Below, piece after piece: positions 7,959 through 16,938 of a DNA stretch of 64,000 nt. Within the stretch, counting starts at the first letter, position 1, and each line of letters starts with the position of its first letter. The position numbers were made by a program, and so were the translations under genes. The DNA is from Streptomyces sp. DH24 (lineage in GTDB: Bacteria; Actinomycetota; Actinomycetes; Streptomycetales; Streptomycetaceae): assembly GCF_029813775.1 (NCBI RefSeq), contig NZ_JARVKW010000018.1:1-64000 (forward strand), read 5' to 3'. Under the pieces are notes generated by a model. It was not told the DNA's origin. It searched no databases and saw nothing but the letters and a program-made list of their open reading frames with translations.

Positions 7959-10627
7959 TTGGCGGTGTCCGCCACGAGCCGCTCGACGGCGTCGACGGCG
8001 TCGCCGACGGCGGCCGGGTTCTGGCCGCCGCCCTGGGCGACGTCGGGCTTGCCGCCACCGCCGCCGCCGAGGGTCTTGGCGGCCGTGCGGACCAGGTCAC
8101 CGGCCTTGAGGCCGCGCTCGCGGGCGGCCTCGTTGGTGGCGATGACCGTCAGCGGCTTGCCGTTGACCGTGGTGAACAGGGCGACCACGGCGGCCCGGCC
8201 GCCCTGGATGCGGCCGCGCACGTCGAGGACCAGCTTGCGCAGGTCGTCGGCGGTGGTGCCGTCCGGCACCTGACCGGTCACCAGGGCCACACCGCGGACG
8301 TCCTTGGCGGACTCGGCGAGACCGGCGGCGGCCTGGAGGACCTTCTCGGCGCGGAACTTCTCGATCTCCTTCTCGGCGTCCTTCAGCTTGCCGAGCATGG
8401 CGGAGACCTTCTCCGGGAGCTCCTCGGGGCGGCCCTTGATCAGCTCCTGGAGCTGGGCGACGACCGTGTGCTCGCGGGCCAGGAAGTTGTAGGCGTCCAC
8501 CCCGACCAGGGCCTCGATGCGGCGCACACCGGAGCCGATGGAGGACTCGCCGAGCAGCTTCACCAGGCCGAGCTGGGCGGTGTTGTGCACGTGCGTGCCG
8601 CCGCACAGCTCCTTGGAGAAGTCGCCGATGGTCACGACGCGGACGCGTTCGCCGTACTTCTCGCCGAACTCGGCGATGGCGCCCTGCTTCTTGGCCTCCT
8701 CGATGCCCATGACGTCGGCGCGGACGTCGAGGTCGCGGGCGAGCACCTCGTTGATCTTCTGCTCGACGTCGGTCATGACCGTCTGCGGCACGGCGGACGG
8801 GGAGCCGAAGTCGAAGCGGAAGCGGCCGGGCTGGTTCTCGGAACCGGCCTGGGCGGCCGTCGGGCCGAGGGCGTCGCGCAGGGCCTGGTGGGTGAGGTGG
8901 GTGGCCGAGTGGGCGCGGGCGATGGCCTTGCGGCGGCGGGCGTCGATGGAGGCCTGGGCCTTGGCGCCGACGGTGATCTCGCCGACCTGGACGACGCCCT
9001 TGTGGACGTACACGCCCGGGACCGGCTTCTGGCAGTCGCGGACCTCGACGACGGCGCCGGAGTCGACCTTGATGCGGCCGGTGTCGCCGATCTGGCCGCC
9101 GCCCTCGGCGTAGAACGGGGTGCGGTCGAGGACGACCTCGACCTCGTCGCCCTCGGTGGCGGCCGGGGAGGACACGCCGTCGACGAGGATGCCGACGATG
9201 GTGGACTCGCCCTCGGTGTCGGAGTAGCCGATGAACTCGGTCTCGCCGGCGGAGTCGGCGATCTCGCGGTAGGCGCCGAGGTCGGCGTGGCCGGTCTTCT
9301 TGGCCTGGGCGTCGGCCTTGGCGCGCTCCCGCTGCTCCTTCATCAGGCGGCGGAAGCCGTCCTCGTCGACCTTCAGGCCCTGCTCGGCGGCCATCTCCAG
9401 GGTGAGGTCGATGGGGAAGCCCCACGTGTCGTGGAGCAGGAAGGCCTTGTCGCCGGGCAGCACGGTGGAACCGGAGGCCTTGGTCTCGGCGACGGCGGTG
9501 TCCAATACGTTCGTACCGGCGTTGAGGGTCTTGAGGAAGCGGGCCTCCTCGGCGAGGGCGACCTTCTCGATGCGCTCGCGGTCCGTGATGAGCTCCGGGT
9601 ACTGCTGGCCCATCATGCCGATCACGACGTCGATCAGGTCCTTGACGACCGGGCCGGTGGCGCCGAGCAGGCGCATGTTGCGGATGGCGCGGCGCATGAT
9701 GCGGCGCAGCACGTAGCCGCGGCCCTCGTTGCCCGGGGTGACGCCGTCGCCGATGAGCATGGTGGCGGTGCGCATGTGGTCGGTGACGACGCGCAGGGAG
9801 ACGTCCGAGTCGTGGGCGTCGCCGTAGCGGACGCCGGTCAGCTCGGTGGCCTTGTCGATGACGGCCATGGAGGTGTCGATCTCGTACATGTTCTGCACGC
9901 CCTGCAGAATCATGGCGAGCCGTTCGAGGCCGAGGCCGGTGTCGATGTTCTTGCTCGGCAGGTCCCCGAGGATCTCGAAGTTGTCCTTGCCGATGCCCTC
10001 GCCGCGCTCGTACTGCATGAAGACGAGGTTCCAGATCTCCACGTACCGCTCGTCGTTGACGGCGGGGCCGCCCTCGGCGCCGAACTCGGGGCCGCGGTCG
10101 TAGTTGATCTCGGAGCAGGGGCCGCACGGGCCGGGGACTCCCATGGACCAGTAGTTGTCCTTCATGCCCAGGCGCTGGATGCGCTCCTTGGGCACGCCGA
10201 CGACCTCGTGCCAGATGCGCTCGGCCTCGTCGTCGTCCTTGTAGACGGTGATCCACAGACGCTCGGGGTCGAGGCCGTAACCGCCCTTGTCCTGGGGGCT
10301 GGTGAGCAGCTCCCAGGCGAGCTTGATGGCGCCTTCCTTGAAGTAGTCGCCGAAGGAGAAGTTGCCGCACATCTGGAAGAACGTGCCGTGCCGCGTGGTC
10401 TTGCCGACCTCTTCGATGTCGGGGGTGCGCACGCACTTCTGCACGCTGGTGGCACGGTCGAACGGCGGCTTGACCTCGCCCAGGAAGTAGGGCTTGAAGG
10501 GCACCATGCCGGCCGGGACGAGCAGCAGAGTCGGGTCGTCCGCGATGAGCGACGCCGAAGGGACGACGGTGTGCCCGCGCTCCTCGAAGAAGCTCAGCCA
10601 GCGGCGGCGGATCTCGGCCGACTCCAT
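7955..10627 (-). CDS. alaS: Alanyl-tRNA synthetase
   Basis: AlaRS charges tRNA-Ala and edits Ser- and Gly-tRNA-Ala. The protein is 890 residues with the full domain order: class II catalytic core (CVRTPDIEEVGKTTRHGTFF early on), a tRNA-recognition domain, and the editing domain. The editing zinc motif is split between HSATH and CGGTHVHN. A C-terminal coiled coil and C-Ala domain follow, ending in a glycine-rich LGGGGGGKPDVAQGGG stretch. The ATG at 10627 overlaps the upstream gene's stop by one base, and the 3' end overlaps ruvX by four. Confidence 0.97.
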   Translation of the reverse strand: MESAEIRRRWLSFFEERGHTVVPSASLIADDPTLLLVPAGMVPFKPYFLGEVKPPFDRATSVQKCVRTPDIEEVGKTTRHGTFFQMCGNFSFGDYFKEGAIKLAWELLTSPQDKGGYGLDPERLWITVYKDDDEAERIWHEVVGVPKERIQRLGMKDNYWSMGVPGPCGPCSEINYDRGPEFGAEGGPAVNDERYVEIWNLVFMQYERGEGIGKDNFEILGDLPSKNIDTGLGLERLAMILQGVQNMYEIDTSMAVIDKATELTGVRYGDAHDSDVSLRVVTDHMRTATMLIGDGVTPGNEGRGYVLRRIMRRAIRNMRLLGATGPVVKDLIDVVIGMMGQQYPELITDRERIEKVALAEEARFLKTLNAGTNVLDTAVAETKASGSTVLPGDKAFLLHDTWGFPIDLTLEMAAEQGLKVDEDGFRRLMKEQRERAKADAQAKKTGHADLGAYREIADSAGETEFIGYSDTEGESTIVGILVDGVSSPAATEGDEVEVVLDRTPFYAEGGGQIGDTGRIKVDSGAVVEVRDCQKPVPGVYVHKGVVQVGEITVGAKAQASIDARRRKAIARAHSATHLTHQALRDALGPTAAQAGSENQPGRFRFDFGSPSAVPQTVMTDVEQKINEVLARDLDVRADVMGIEEAKKQGAIAEFGEKYGERVRVVTIGDFSKELCGGTHVHNTAQLGLVKLLGESSIGSGVRRIEALVGVDAYNFLAREHTVVAQLQELIKGRPEELPEKVSAMLGKLKDAEKEIEKFRAEKVLQAAAGLAESAKDVRGVALVTGQVPDGTTADDLRKLVLDVRGRIQGGRAAVVALFTTVNGKPLTVIATNEAARERGLKAGDLVRTAAKTLGGGGGGKPDVAQGGGQNPAAVGDAVDAVERLVADTAK

Positions 10628-10983
10628 CAGTGGTCCTCATTCCGGTTGTACGAGTACGTCGTCCTGTCGTTGTCGACGGACTTCGGGGCGTTGCGGTTCT
10701 CGATGGCGGTGTAGTGCCGCATTTCGGGCAGTTCACGGCCGACGGGGGCGCTCAGCCCGAGCGCGTCGTCCAGTTCGGCCTCGCGCTGTGCCATGTTGTC
10801 GCGGACGTCGAGCGCGAAGCCGACCGCGCGGTCCTTGAGCCGGTGACCCGCCTCGATCGCCTTGTTGGCCGCGGTCACGGCCAGGTGCTCGGGGGTCAGT
10901 TGCTTCAGCTTGCGGTTGACCTTGGTGGTGGCCCACACACCGGTGGCCACACCTGTGGTGAACCAGAACGTACGGCGGAACAT
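10627..10983 (-). CDS. DUF6167-like small membrane-anchored protein
   Basis: The 118-residue protein starts MFRRTFWFTTGVATGVWATTKVNRK in form, that is, a short amphipathic or membrane-inserting N-terminus followed by a charged helical region. It resembles the DUF6167 family encoded next to alaS in streptomycetes. Function is not known. It sits seven bases after the DUF948-like gene and abuts alaS, so all three are probably transcribed together. The ATG at 10983 follows a reasonable purine-rich leader; the upstream in-frame extension is not conserved-looking. Confidence 0.75.
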   Translation of the reverse strand: MFRRTFWFTTGVATGVWATTKVNRKLKQLTPEHLAVTAANKAIEAGHRLKDRAVGFALDVRDNMAQREAELDDALGLSAPVGRELPEMRHYTAIENRNAPKSVDNDRTTYSYNRNEDH

Positions 10984-10990
10984 GTTCGGG

Positions 10991-11437
10991 TCAGTCCCTC
11001 TTTCCGCGGTTTCGCTTCGTCCGCCGCGCGGACGGCACGGCACGGCCCACGATCACGGTACGCCTCGGCTCCCTCGCGGGGATGTCCTCGTCCCGGCGGC
11101 CGGCGATCGCCTTGCGCACGCCGTAGCCGAAGGCCGCGACCTTGACCAGCGGGCCGCCGAACGTGGAGGCGACCGTGGTGGACAGCGCCGAGGCGTTGGA
11201 GGTGACCTCCTGCACGTCGGTGGCGATCGCGTCGACCCGGTCGATCTGGGTCTGCGCGGAGCGCACCGCCGAGGAGGCGTCCGCCAGCAGCGGGACCGCC
11301 TGGTCGGTCACGTCCGCCACGAGCTTGGTGGTCGCCCTGAGCGTCTGGGCCAGCCTCGCCAGTGCGACGGCGAGGAAGGAGACCAGAATCGCCCAGAAGA
11401 CGGCCACCAGGATTCCGGCCACCTCTCCACCGGACAC
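10991..11437 (-). CDS. DUF948 membrane protein
   Basis: The 148-residue protein has one N-terminal transmembrane helix at about residues 5-27 (EVAGILVAVFWAILVSFLAV). A long helical region follows with the DUF948 pattern of regularly spaced valines, alanines and aspartates. The C-terminal tail is basic (PSARRTKRNRGKR). DUF948 proteins are general-stress or membrane-associated proteins of unknown biochemistry. The start is GTG at 11437, preceded by a GGGAG ribosome-binding site. It is the first gene of the run into alaS. Confidence 0.82.
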   Translation of the reverse strand: MSGGEVAGILVAVFWAILVSFLAVALARLAQTLRATTKLVADVTDQAVPLLADASSAVRSAQTQIDRVDAIATDVQEVTSNASALSTTVASTFGGPLVKVAAFGYGVRKAIAGRRDEDIPAREPRRTVIVGRAVPSARRTKRNRGKRD

Positions 11438-11599
11438 TGTGTGCACCCGCTCCCTGAAACGTGCCTGAACATCGAGAAAGTCGTGCACCGAGCCTATCGC
11501 GCCGGGCGCCGGGGTCCGTACCGCATTACCGTCGGCGGCGGGCGGGGTTGCGGGAAGCGATTGTACGGACCGAATTCGCTTCAGTACGCTCCGTGTTCC

Positions 11600-13747
11600 A
11601 TGCGGGATCATCGGCGCGGCGGTATCCCCGCGCACGGCAATCTGCCCCTGGAACTCGACGCCTTCGTGGGGCGAGCGGCTGAACTCGCCGGGCTGTGCCG
11701 GGCCCTGGAGGACGCGCGGCTGGTGACGGTGACGGGCGTGGGCGGGGTCGGCAAGTCGCGCCTCGCGGTGCACGCGGCCGCGCGGTGCGCCCCACCGGAC
11801 GGGGTGTGGCGGGCGGAGCTGGCGCCGGTGCGGGATCCGGCGTTCGTGGACCACGCGGTGGTGGCGGCGCTGGGGCTGACCGACCACACCACACGGCAGC
11901 CGCGCGAAACGCTGGTCGAGCATCTCGCCGGACGGCGTGCGCTGCTGGTCCTGGACGGTTTCGAGCATCTGGTGGACGGGTGTGCGGCGCTGGTGACGGA
12001 GTTGCTGCGCCGGGTGCCGGGGCTGCGGGTCCTCGCGGTGGCGCGGCGGGCGCTGGCGGTGGCCGGTGAGCGGCTGTTCCCGCTGGCGCCGCTCGGCGAG
12101 GACGAGGCGGTCGAGCTGTTCGGGGTCCGCGCCGAGCAGCAGGGCATCGCCGTCGGGGACGGCCCGGAGGTGCGGGAGGTGTGCCGACGTCTGGAGGGCA
12201 TTCCGCTGGCCGTCGAGCTGGCGGCGGGGCGGCTCGGGGCGCTGTCCCCGGCGCAGTTGCTGGAGCGGCTCGACGACCGGTTCCGGGTGCTGACGGGCGG
12301 CGGGCGCGACGCCCTGCCCCGGCATCAGGCGCTGCGCACGGCGATCGGCTGGAGCCACGAGCTGTGCACTCCCGGGGAACGGCTGCTGTGGGCGCGGCTG
12401 TCGGTGTTCGCCGGTCCGGTCGACCTGGAGGCCGCCGAGTACGTGTGCGGCGGGGACGGACTGGCCGCGGAGGACGTGCTGGACGTGCTGAGCGCGCTGC
12501 TCGCGCAGTCGGTGGTGACGCGCGAGGAGGGCCCGGCGGGCGTGCGGTACGGCATGCTCGACACGGTGCGGGCGTACGGCGCCCAGTGGCTGGAGGCGAC
12601 CGGGGACGCGGAGCGGCTGCGGCGGCGGCACCGCGACTGGTGCGTGGGTCTTGCGACGTGGTGCGAGCTGGAGTGGTTCTCGCCGCGCCAGGCGGAGGTG
12701 GCGGCGAGCATCGACGCGGAGCTGCCGAACGTGCGGGCCGCGCTGGAGTTCTGCCTGTCCGACCCGGAGGAGACGCATCTGGGCCAGTATCTGGCGGGGA
12801 CCCTGTGGTTCGTGTGGGTGGGGTGCGGGCGGCTGTCGGAGGGCCGCCACTGGCTGGAGCAGGCGGTGCGGCTGGAGTCGGGCAGTGAGCGGTCCCGGCT
12901 GAAGGCGCTGTGGGTGCTCGGTTATGTGGCGATCCTGCAGGGCGACACGGTTCCGGCGCTGGCGGCGCTGCAGGAGTGCCGTGCGGAGGCGGAGCGGTCC
13001 GCGAGCGAGACGGCGGTGGCGTACGCGGAGCACCGCACGGGCTGTCTGGCGCTGATCACGGACGACGTGGCGCGGGCGGAGACGCTGCTGCGTTCGGCGC
13101 TGGAGCGCTACCGGGAGATCGGCGAGCTGAACAGCAACGTGCTGATGGGCCAGGTGGAGCTGGCGATGACGCGCGCGTTCCAGGGGGATCTGCCGGACGC
13201 GGTGCGCCTGTGCGAGGACGTGCGGCGGGTGTGCGAGGACCACGGCGAGCGGTGGACGCGGGCGTACGCCCTGTACGTGCTGGCGTACGCGGCCTGGTAC
13301 GAGGGCGATCTGGCGCGCGCCCGGGAGCTGCTGCACGACTGTCTGTCGGACGCGCACTCCTTCCACGACCTGCTCGGCTCGGTGCTGGCGGTGGAGCTGG
13401 TGGCGCTGGTGACGGCGGCGGAGGGGGATGCGGCCGAGGCGGCGGTGCTGCAGGGCGCGGCGGCGCGGATGTGGCCGTCGGTGGGGCTGCCGCTGTTCGG
13501 CTCGCGCTTCTTCAACGCGCCGCACGAGCTGTGCGAGGCGACCGCCCGCGAGGAGCTGGGCGACGCCCGGTACGAGGAGTGCGTCCGGCAGGGGGCGCGG
13601 CTCGGCCGGCGGGAGGCGGTGGTGCGGGCGCTGGTGCGGCGGCGGGCGCTGGACCCGCTGCCGGCACGGCGTGCGGCGGCGCGGGCGGCGCGCATGCGGC
13701 AGCCCGCCGCCTCGCCCACCTCGAAGGGCGGGGAGACGGCGGGCTGA
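11600..13747 (+). CDS. STAND/NB-ARC ATPase with TPR-like C-terminus, LuxR/AfsR-regulator-like but no visible HTH
   Basis: This 715-residue protein opens with the usual lead-in of these regulators (AFVGRAAELAGL). Walker A is GVGGVGKSR near residues 48-56 and Walker B-like LLVLDGFEHLVD near 115-126. A winged-helix/ARC region follows, then a long alanine- and leucine-rich helical repeat region typical of TPR sensor domains in SARP and LAL regulators. I see neither an N-terminal OmpR-type domain nor a C-terminal LuxR helix-turn-helix; the sequence ends where that domain would normally begin. It may therefore work by protein contacts, or be a regulator that lost its DNA-binding part. The ATG at 11600 is the first credible start. 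The gene converges on rpsD 31 bases downstream. Confidence 0.85.
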   Translation: MRDHRRGGIPAHGNLPLELDAFVGRAAELAGLCRALEDARLVTVTGVGGVGKSRLAVHAAARCAPPDGVWRAELAPVRDPAFVDHAVVAALGLTDHTTRQPRETLVEHLAGRRALLVLDGFEHLVDGCAALVTELLRRVPGLRVLAVARRALAVAGERLFPLAPLGEDEAVELFGVRAEQQGIAVGDGPEVREVCRRLEGIPLAVELAAGRLGALSPAQLLERLDDRFRVLTGGGRDALPRHQALRTAIGWSHELCTPGERLLWARLSVFAGPVDLEAAEYVCGGDGLAAEDVLDVLSALLAQSVVTREEGPAGVRYGMLDTVRAYGAQWLEATGDAERLRRRHRDWCVGLATWCELEWFSPRQAEVAASIDAELPNVRAALEFCLSDPEETHLGQYLAGTLWFVWVGCGRLSEGRHWLEQAVRLESGSERSRLKALWVLGYVAILQGDTVPALAALQECRAEAERSASETAVAYAEHRTGCLALITDDVARAETLLRSALERYREIGELNSNVLMGQVELAMTRAFQGDLPDAVRLCEDVRRVCEDHGERWTRAYALYVLAYAAWYEGDLARARELLHDCLSDAHSFHDLLGSVLAVELVALVTAAEGDAAEAAVLQGAAARMWPSVGLPLFGSRFFNAPHELCEATAREELGDARYEECVRQGARLGRREAVVRALVRRRALDPLPARRAAARAARMRQPAASPTSKGGETAG

Positions 13748-13778
13748 GGTACCGCTGGGATGAGCTACGTCCGCCGGA

Positions 13779-14393
13779 TCAGCGGGCGTAGTACTCGACG
13801 ACGAGCTGCTCGTCGCAGATCACCGGGATCTCCTTGCGGTTCGGCTCGCGGTCCAGGCGGAACGCCAGGGCCTTGAGGTTCACCTGGAGGTAGCGCGGGG
13901 TCTCGCCGTCGGGGGCGAAGCCACCCTCACGGGCGATCGTGAAGAGCGTCTTGTCCTTGCTGCGGTCGCGGACCTGGACGACATCGTCGGGACGGACGAC
14001 GAAGGACGGCTTGTCGACCTTCTTGCCGTTGACCTGGATGTGGCCGTGGACGACCATCTGGCGGGCCTGGTAGATCGTGCGGGCGATGCCCGAGCGCAGG
14101 ACCAGCGCGTCGAGGCGCTTCTCCAGCTCCACGATCAGGGCCTCACCGGTCTTGCCCTGGACCTTGGACGCGCGCTCGTAGGCGCGGACCAGCTGACGCT
14201 CGGAGATGTCGTACTGAGCGCGCAGCCGCTGCTTCTCGAGCAGACGGACCTTGTAGTCCGAGTTCTGCTTGCGGCCACGGCCGTGCTCGCCCGGCGGGTA
14301 GGGGCGGGCCTCGAAGTACTTGACGGCCTTCGGGGTCAGCGCGATACCGAGGGCACGCGACTTCTTGACCTTGGGGCGGGACTGGTTCGCCAT
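13779..14393 (-). CDS. rpsD: 30S ribosomal protein S4
   Basis: S4 is a primary 16S rRNA-binding protein that starts assembly of the 30S body. The 204-residue length is normal. It begins MANQSRPKVKKSRALG and contains ARPYPPGEHGR. The S4 RNA-binding domain is at about residues 93-155 (LDALVLRSGIARTIYQARQ, then VVHGHIQVNGKKVDKPS). It is monocistronic here and separate from the alpha operon, as in other streptomycetes. There is no zinc-finger CxxC set near the N-terminus, so it is the C-minus form. Confidence 0.97.
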   Translation of the reverse strand: MANQSRPKVKKSRALGIALTPKAVKYFEARPYPPGEHGRGRKQNSDYKVRLLEKQRLRAQYDISERQLVRAYERASKVQGKTGEALIVELEKRLDALVLRSGIARTIYQARQMVVHGHIQVNGKKVDKPSFVVRPDDVVQVRDRSKDKTLFTIAREGGFAPDGETPRYLQVNLKALAFRLDREPNRKEIPVICDEQLVVEYYAR

Positions 14394-14738
14394 GAACCAA
14401 ACACCTCTTGTTCTGTGTGCGAATACGGCTTCACCAGGGTTTTGGGAGGTCGCATCCGCAGCCGGGGAAACCCCGCGGGTCCGCTTGCGCGGGCCTGCCG
14501 GGCAGCCGCTCCCCTGATCTGGGCACATACGTGCAGCACGCGAGTGGCCCACCGACCGGTCCCGGGAATCCGGGTGGTGGTGGGCTGCCCGCGACACCGT
14601 TCGCCGGTGCGCGACGCTCCTGGAGATCCCCCGCCCGGGGGCCGGGTCTCCGGCTGGATGTCCCGCTCTGGTGGCGCCGGTTTCCCTCAGGAGGGGCCGG
14701 ACACGGGACTCAGCACTTCGCAGAAGTCTACAGGGTGC
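14394..14738 (-). other. Long non-coding upstream region of rpsD
   Basis: There is no gene in these 345 bases. Read on the minus strand, a possible -10 hexamer TAGACT lies at 14730-14725, with no good -35 at standard spacing. Several GC-rich self-complementary stretches lie between it and the rpsD ATG. If transcription starts near 14720, the leader would be about 320 bases, long enough to hold an S4 autoregulatory structure. That role is inference. Confidence 0.35.
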
Positions 14739-16094
14739 TCACGGACGCTTACGACCGAGGTGTGTGCGGGTCCACTCGACGGCGTCCGCGTAGCGCGCCT
14801 CGGCGCCGTGCCGGGTGGGTGTGTAGTACTCGCGGTCCTTGAGGGCGTCCGGGGCGTACTGCTGGGAGGCGATGCCCTCGGGCAGGTCGTGCGGGTAGAC
14901 GTATCCCTGGCCGTGCCCGAGTTTGCCCGCGCCCTTGTAGTGGCTGTCGCGCAGGTGCGGCGGGACGGGCCCGGCCAGTCCCTTGCGGACGTCTTCCAGG
15001 GCGGCGCCGATGGCGGTGGTCGCGGCGTTGGACTTGGGGGCCAGGGCGAGCGCGATGGTGGCGTGGCTGAGGGTGAGGGCGGCCTCGGGGAACCCGATCA
15101 TGGCGACGGCCTGGGCGGCGGCGACCGCGATCGGCAGCGCGTTGGGGTCGGCGAGGCCGATGTCCTCGCTGGCGGAGATCATCAGGCGGCGGGCGATGAA
15201 GCGGGGGTCCTCGCCGGCCTCGATCATGCGGGCCAGGTAGTGCAGGGCGGCGTCGACGTCGGAGCCGCGGATGGACTTGATGAGGGCGCTGGCGACGTCG
15301 TAGTGCTGGTCGCCGTCGCGGTCGTACTTCACCGCCGCCCGGTCGACGGTCTCCTCCAGTGTGGTGAGGGCTACCTCCGTCTCGCCCTTGTCGAGGGCGG
15401 CGCCGGCGGCGGCCTCCAGGGCGGTCAGGGCGCGGCGGGCGTCGCCGCCGGCGATGCGCAGGAGGTGGTCCTCGGTGTCCTCGGGCAGGGTGACGGCGTC
15501 CTTCAGTCCGCGCTCGTCGCTCAGGGCGCGGCGGAGCAGGGAGCGGACGTCGTCGTCCGTGAGGGGTTCGAGGGTGAGCAGCAGGGAGCGGGACAGCAGC
15601 GGGGAGATCACCGAGAAGTACGGGTTCTCGGTGGTCGCGGCGATCAGCGTGACCCAGCGGTTCTCGACGGCCGGGAGCAGGGAGTCCTGCTGGGCCTTGC
15701 TGAAGCGGTGGATCTCGTCGAGGAAGAGGACGGTCTCCTTGCCGTACCCGCCGACGGCGCGGCGGGCGCCCTCGATGACCGCGCGGACCTCCTTGACGCC
15801 CGCGGTGATCGCGGACAGCTCCACGAAACGCTTGTTGGTGGCCTTGGAGACGACGTACGCCAGGGTCGTCTTGCCGGTGCCCGGCGGGCCCCAGAGGATC
15901 ACCGAGGAGGGTCCCGCGGGGCCGGAGGCGCCCTCGCCGACCAGGCGGCGCAGCGGTGAGCCGGGCTTCAGCAGGTGCTGCTGGCCGACCACCTCGTCGA
16001 GGGTGCGCGGACGCATGCGGACCGCCAGAGGGCTGCCCGCGGGGTCCTTCTCCTGGCGTTCTTCTGCTGCGGCGGTGAACAGGTCGGGCTCCAC
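14739..16094 (-). CDS. rarA: Replication-associated recombination ATPase RarA (MgsA)
   Basis: RarA/MgsA is an AAA+ ATPase that acts at stalled replication forks and helps reload replication. The protein has 451 residues. It has the family N-terminus (LAVRMRPRTLDEVVGQQHLL), Walker A GPPGTGKTT, Walker B VLFLDEIHRFSKAQQD, sensor 1 AATTENPYF and the arginine-finger region SPLLSRSLLL. The C-terminal tetramerisation domain contains MISASEDIGLADPNAL and DLPEGIASQQYAPD. The start is GTG at 16094. The family resembles RuvB and clamp-loader subunits, but these motif spellings are specific to RarA. Confidence 0.94.
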   Translation of the reverse strand: MEPDLFTAAAEERQEKDPAGSPLAVRMRPRTLDEVVGQQHLLKPGSPLRRLVGEGASGPAGPSSVILWGPPGTGKTTLAYVVSKATNKRFVELSAITAGVKEVRAVIEGARRAVGGYGKETVLFLDEIHRFSKAQQDSLLPAVENRWVTLIAATTENPYFSVISPLLSRSLLLTLEPLTDDDVRSLLRRALSDERGLKDAVTLPEDTEDHLLRIAGGDARRALTALEAAAGAALDKGETEVALTTLEETVDRAAVKYDRDGDQHYDVASALIKSIRGSDVDAALHYLARMIEAGEDPRFIARRLMISASEDIGLADPNALPIAVAAAQAVAMIGFPEAALTLSHATIALALAPKSNAATTAIGAALEDVRKGLAGPVPPHLRDSHYKGAGKLGHGQGYVYPHDLPEGIASQQYAPDALKDREYYTPTRHGAEARYADAVEWTRTHLGRKRP

Positions 16095-16137
16095 GTCGGC
16101 AACCCTAAATCACCGCACTGACAACGCGTCGGCGTCC

Positions 16138-16794
16138 TCAGCCGGTCCAGAAGTCCCACCAGCGGGTCAGGATCAGCATGCCGATGATGCCGATGTGCAG
16201 CACGGGCATGACCCAGGTGAACTCGCCGAAGAAGCCGCGCAGCCAGCCCGGGGCGGGCAGGAAGCCCTTGCGGATGGTGAACGACGTCACATACCAGAAC
16301 ATGACGATCGTGGCGACCCAGGCCAGGCAGCACCACAGGCACAGCGCGTTGATCCGGTACAGGGACTGGAAGGTCAGCCAGGCGCAGAAGCCGACGCCGA
16401 AGAGGGTGCCCGCGTTGAAGGTGAGCCAGTACCAGCGCGGGAAGCGGGCTCCGGCGAGCAGGCTCATGCCGACGCAGACGACGATGCCGTAGGCGACGAG
16501 GCCGAGCATCGGGTTGGGGAAGCCGAACGCGGCGGCCTGGTCGCTCTCCATGACGCTGCCGCAGGAGACCACCGGGTTGAGGCTGCAGCCGGGCGTGAAG
16601 GTCTTGCCCTCCGCCTTGGCTTCCAGCAGCTTGAACTTGTCGAGCGTGATGACCCACGCGGCGAGCAGTCCGGCCGCGCCGGTGATCACGAGCAGCAGGG
16701 CGAAGGCGCGGCTGCCGCCCTCCGCGCGCGACGCGGCGGCGGTGTGCTCCGGCTCGGGCTCGGTGGAGACGTCCTTGACTGTCGTCTTGCTCAT
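16138..16794 (-). CDS. Vitamin K epoxide reductase-family disulfide oxidoreductase
   Basis: Bacterial VKOR homologues reoxidise DsbA-like partners in disulfide-bond formation, passing electrons to menaquinone. The 218-residue protein has an acidic cytoplasmic N-terminus and four or five transmembrane helices. The expected redox cysteines are present: a loop pair in NPVVSCGSVMESD with a preceding PGC, and a membrane C-x-x-C in ALCLWCC. A thioredoxin-fold partner was not found adjacent, although a CPDC protein is encoded at 61458. The ATG at 16794 was chosen because upstream residues run into the divergent promoter region. Confidence 0.88.
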   Translation of the reverse strand: MSKTTVKDVSTEPEPEHTAAASRAEGGSRAFALLLVITGAAGLLAAWVITLDKFKLLEAKAEGKTFTPGCSLNPVVSCGSVMESDQAAAFGFPNPMLGLVAYGIVVCVGMSLLAGARFPRWYWLTFNAGTLFGVGFCAWLTFQSLYRINALCLWCCLAWVATIVMFWYVTSFTIRKGFLPAPGWLRGFFGEFTWVMPVLHIGIIGMLILTRWWDFWTG

Positions 16795-16861
16795 CACGCC
16801 GATTCCGTCACTCGAGGGGTCGGACCTGCTTCGGGCACGGCCATTGTGCCGCACGCGCCTG

Positions 16862-16885
16862 TGTGTCCACCGTTCGGTGGACACA
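16862..16885. promoter_or_regulatory. Perfect 10-bp inverted repeat between divergent genes
   Basis: TGTGTCCACC and GGTGGACACA flank a GTTC spacer. It lies 53 bases before the ABC ATPase start and 67 bases before the VKOR start. The position between divergent genes suits an operator as well as a hairpin. The regulator is unknown. Confidence 0.5.
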
Positions 16886-16938
16886 AGAAGGTCCGCACGG
16901 TCGTCCCCGGACGCTCGGTTCCGGCCGACGCTCGTGCC

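Noticed and set aside
8468..10714. A 748-codon plus-strand open frame opposite alaS
   Set aside because: It is an antisense shadow produced by high-GC third positions. Its translation is a Gly/Ala/Val/Asp-rich string without domains, and the opposite strand is a complete AlaRS.
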